Origin: an uncultured Bacilli bacterium
GTDB lineage: Bacteria > Bacillota_I > Bacilli_A > RF39 > UBA660
Length of the DNA stretch: 6,316 nucleotides
Reading direction: 5' to 3'
NCBI GenBank assembly: GCA_947625715.1
Contig: CANQPR010000075.1
Span: 1 to 6,316 of the forward strand
In this document: one piece after another, positions 5,268-6,316 of the stretch
Layout: each line of letters opens with the position of its first letter
Position numbering within the stretch: the first letter of the stretch is position 1
Translations under genes and position numbers: made by a program
The notes under the pieces: generated by a model
Databases searched by the model: none
Seen by the model: only the letters and a program-made list of their open reading frames with translations
Told to the model about the DNA's origin: nothing

Positions 5268-6242
5268 AATATCATTTATAGAATACCAACCTTCAATTAT
5301 ATTATTACAAACTGCTAAAACACTTATAATTTGTCCCCCATCTTTTAAATACTTATCAACTTCTGATTTTAAATTAGCTACTTTTATTTTATCTTTTATT
5401 TTTATTCCTAAAGCTTTAACTTGACGAAGTACATCAGGATTGTAATATCCACATCCCATACTATCTAAACCATCTAACCCAATAAACTCTGTTTCATATA
5501 AATTAGAATGAAGGCTAACTTTAAAATTATCTTTCAACTTAATATTTACACTAGTCTCATTATTATGATGATAATTATCTTTAAAAAATTCTTTTTCAAC
5601 TTCTAACATATTTTTATCATTTAATATTGCATATTTCTTTATTTTATCTAAAACATTATCAAAATTTATTGGTTCTTCTTCTATAAAATAGGGATTAATA
5701 TCATCAAAACTAATTGGTTTTTCTTCATTATTAATAATTTTTAAAGAATCTTTTTTCTCTATTTCTAAAGGTTCATTTTCTTCCCAAAAATTTTCTTCGA
5801 CTTTATATTCTTTATTATCAGTACCAATTAAAGAATTAGCTGTATTAAAAATACTTTTATATAAATCATTTATTTGATTTTTTATTTTTTGTCTTGTTAC
5901 TTCTTCTGATATTTTATTATAAATAGAACTATATTTAGTCAAAAATTGAATTAATATTTCCAAATTTTTTTGAGAATTTTCACTTAATGTATCCCATTTG
6001 GTATCTAATTGTTCACATATATTTATAATCCAAGTTAAATATTCTTCATTTTCTTTTAACCAATTTTGATATTCTTTATTAAGTAATTCATTTTTACTAT
6101 TAGCAATTTCTAATGCTATTTTATCTTGTTCATTTTTAATTTCTAATATTTTGGCTTTTAAAATTGGGTAATTAATAGCAATATCTTTTAATTCAATAGC
6201 TTGTTTTTTTAATAAATGAATATTTTTTATTAGTTCATCCAT
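5259..6242 (-). CDS. Hypothetical coiled-coil protein with acidic linker
   Basis: I do not recognise this 327-residue protein. Residues 1-138 are long, charged and helical with heptad-like hydrophobic spacing (clearest at 1-60), suggesting a coiled coil. Residues about 145-195 form a very acidic linker (EEN, EENEPLE, IEEE) containing a small internal echo, PISFDDI (176-182) and PINFDNV (191-197). Residues about 198-327 look like a compact mixed domain with GLDGLDSMGCGYYNPD (255-270) and a glycine turn DGGQIISVL (301-309). There is no signal peptide or membrane segment, so it is probably cytoplasmic. The ATG at 6242 follows AAAGGGAG (6259-6252) with 9-nt spacing, and an extended -10 promoter lies upstream. 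It is convergent with the phosphoesterase, with a 2-bp gap. The coiled coil and acidic linker suggest a scaffold or assembly protein, but this is weak inference. Confidence 0.82.
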   Translation of the reverse strand: MDELIKNIHLLKKQAIELKDIAINYPILKAKILEIKNEQDKIALEIANSKNELLNKEYQNWLKENEEYLTWIINICEQLDTKWDTLSENSQKNLEILIQFLTKYSSIYNKISEEVTRQKIKNQINDLYKSIFNTANSLIGTDNKEYKVEENFWEENEPLEIEKKDSLKIINNEEKPISFDDINPYFIEEEPINFDNVLDKIKKYAILNDKNMLEVEKEFFKDNYHHNNETSVNIKLKDNFKVSLHSNLYETEFIGLDGLDSMGCGYYNPDVLRQVKALGIKIKDKIKVANLKSEVDKYLKDGGQIISVLAVCNNIIEGWYSINDIIK

Positions 6243-6303
6243 AACTAGTCTCTCCCTTTATCTTAAATAGATTATATCATGATTAGCTATTAATGACTAG
6301 TTA
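6242..6303. repeat. 9-bp inverted repeat flanking a promoter
   Basis: TAACTAGTC (6242-6250) and GACTAGTTA (6295-6303) are exact reverse complements, 44 bp apart. The right arm overlaps the -35 region and the left arm lies between the SD and the start codon of the coiled-coil protein gene. Each arm contains the self-palindrome ACTAGT, so the match can also be read as two copies of one short palindromic site, for example for a repressor. Confidence 0.45.
6271..6299 (-). promoter_or_regulatory. Extended -10 promoter of the coiled-coil protein gene
   Basis: The minus strand has TATAAT (6276-6271) with TG one base upstream (6279-6278), a consensus extended -10. The hexamer 17 bp upstream is TAGTCA (6299-6294), four of six matches to TTGACA, which is tolerable with an extended -10. 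The predicted start near 6264 gives a leader of about 21 nt. Confidence 0.72.
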
Positions 6304-6316
6304 ATTTAAAAAAAAC

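Noticed and set aside
1..6316. Possible Mycoplasma code (TGA as Trp), prompted by the AT-richness and absence of TGA stops
   Set aside because: All 18 Trp codons in the seven genes are TGG; a genome of this composition using TGA for Trp should show many in-frame TGA codons. Seven stops are too few for the lack of TGA to mean much.

Overview
The window is very AT-rich and carries seven tightly packed protein genes with short leaders, good Shine-Dalgarno (SD) sites and sigma-A type promoters. This suggests a low-GC Firmicute or Mollicutes-related Bacilli lineage, such as the uncultured gut RF39 and Erysipelotrichia-like groups. That placement is an inference from composition and protein families, since no marker gene is present. 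All 18 tryptophans are encoded by TGG and the genes end in TAA or TAG, so the standard bacterial code fits and TGA is not read as Trp.

Layout. At 78-674 (+) is an unrecognised soluble protein whose 3' end overlaps by 33 bp the end of a convergent gene at 642-1286 (-). That second gene is a YugP-like membrane metallopeptidase relative that has lost both zinc-binding histidines. Upstream of it on the same strand are a small membrane-anchored protein (1354-1845), with a textbook extended -10 promoter and its own terminator, and then a large surface protein (1972-3492). The surface protein joins a SipW/TasA-like N-terminal export segment to six BspA-type (DUF285) leucine-rich repeats. Diverging from it at 3672 is a two-gene operon on the + strand: an intact CPBP (Rce1/CAAX-type) intramembrane protease, and 7 bp later a membrane-anchored YkuE-like metallophosphoesterase with several substituted catalytic positions. 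It converges, with a 2-bp gap, on an unrecognised coiled-coil protein at 5259-6242 (-).

The most interesting region is the 5' side of the surface-protein gene. A run of ten G residues (minus strand) lies directly after a TTGAC -35 element and before AT-rich -10 candidates. This is the arrangement of a phase-variable promoter whose spacer length changes by slipped-strand mispairing. Just downstream, a perfect 11-bp inverted repeat places the SD sequence in an 8-nt loop and ends one base before the start codon. Together these suggest a surface LRR protein controlled by stochastic promoter-length switching, possibly with a second, translational control layer.

Two families that are normally metalloenzymes (YugP and metallophosphoesterase) appear here with broken or altered metal-ligand sets. 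Genes 3 and 4 of the window have their own promoters and terminators and so appear to be separate transcription units rather than one operon. No RNA gene, CRISPR array, insertion sequence or replication origin was seen, and no gene-free stretch exceeds 300 bases.
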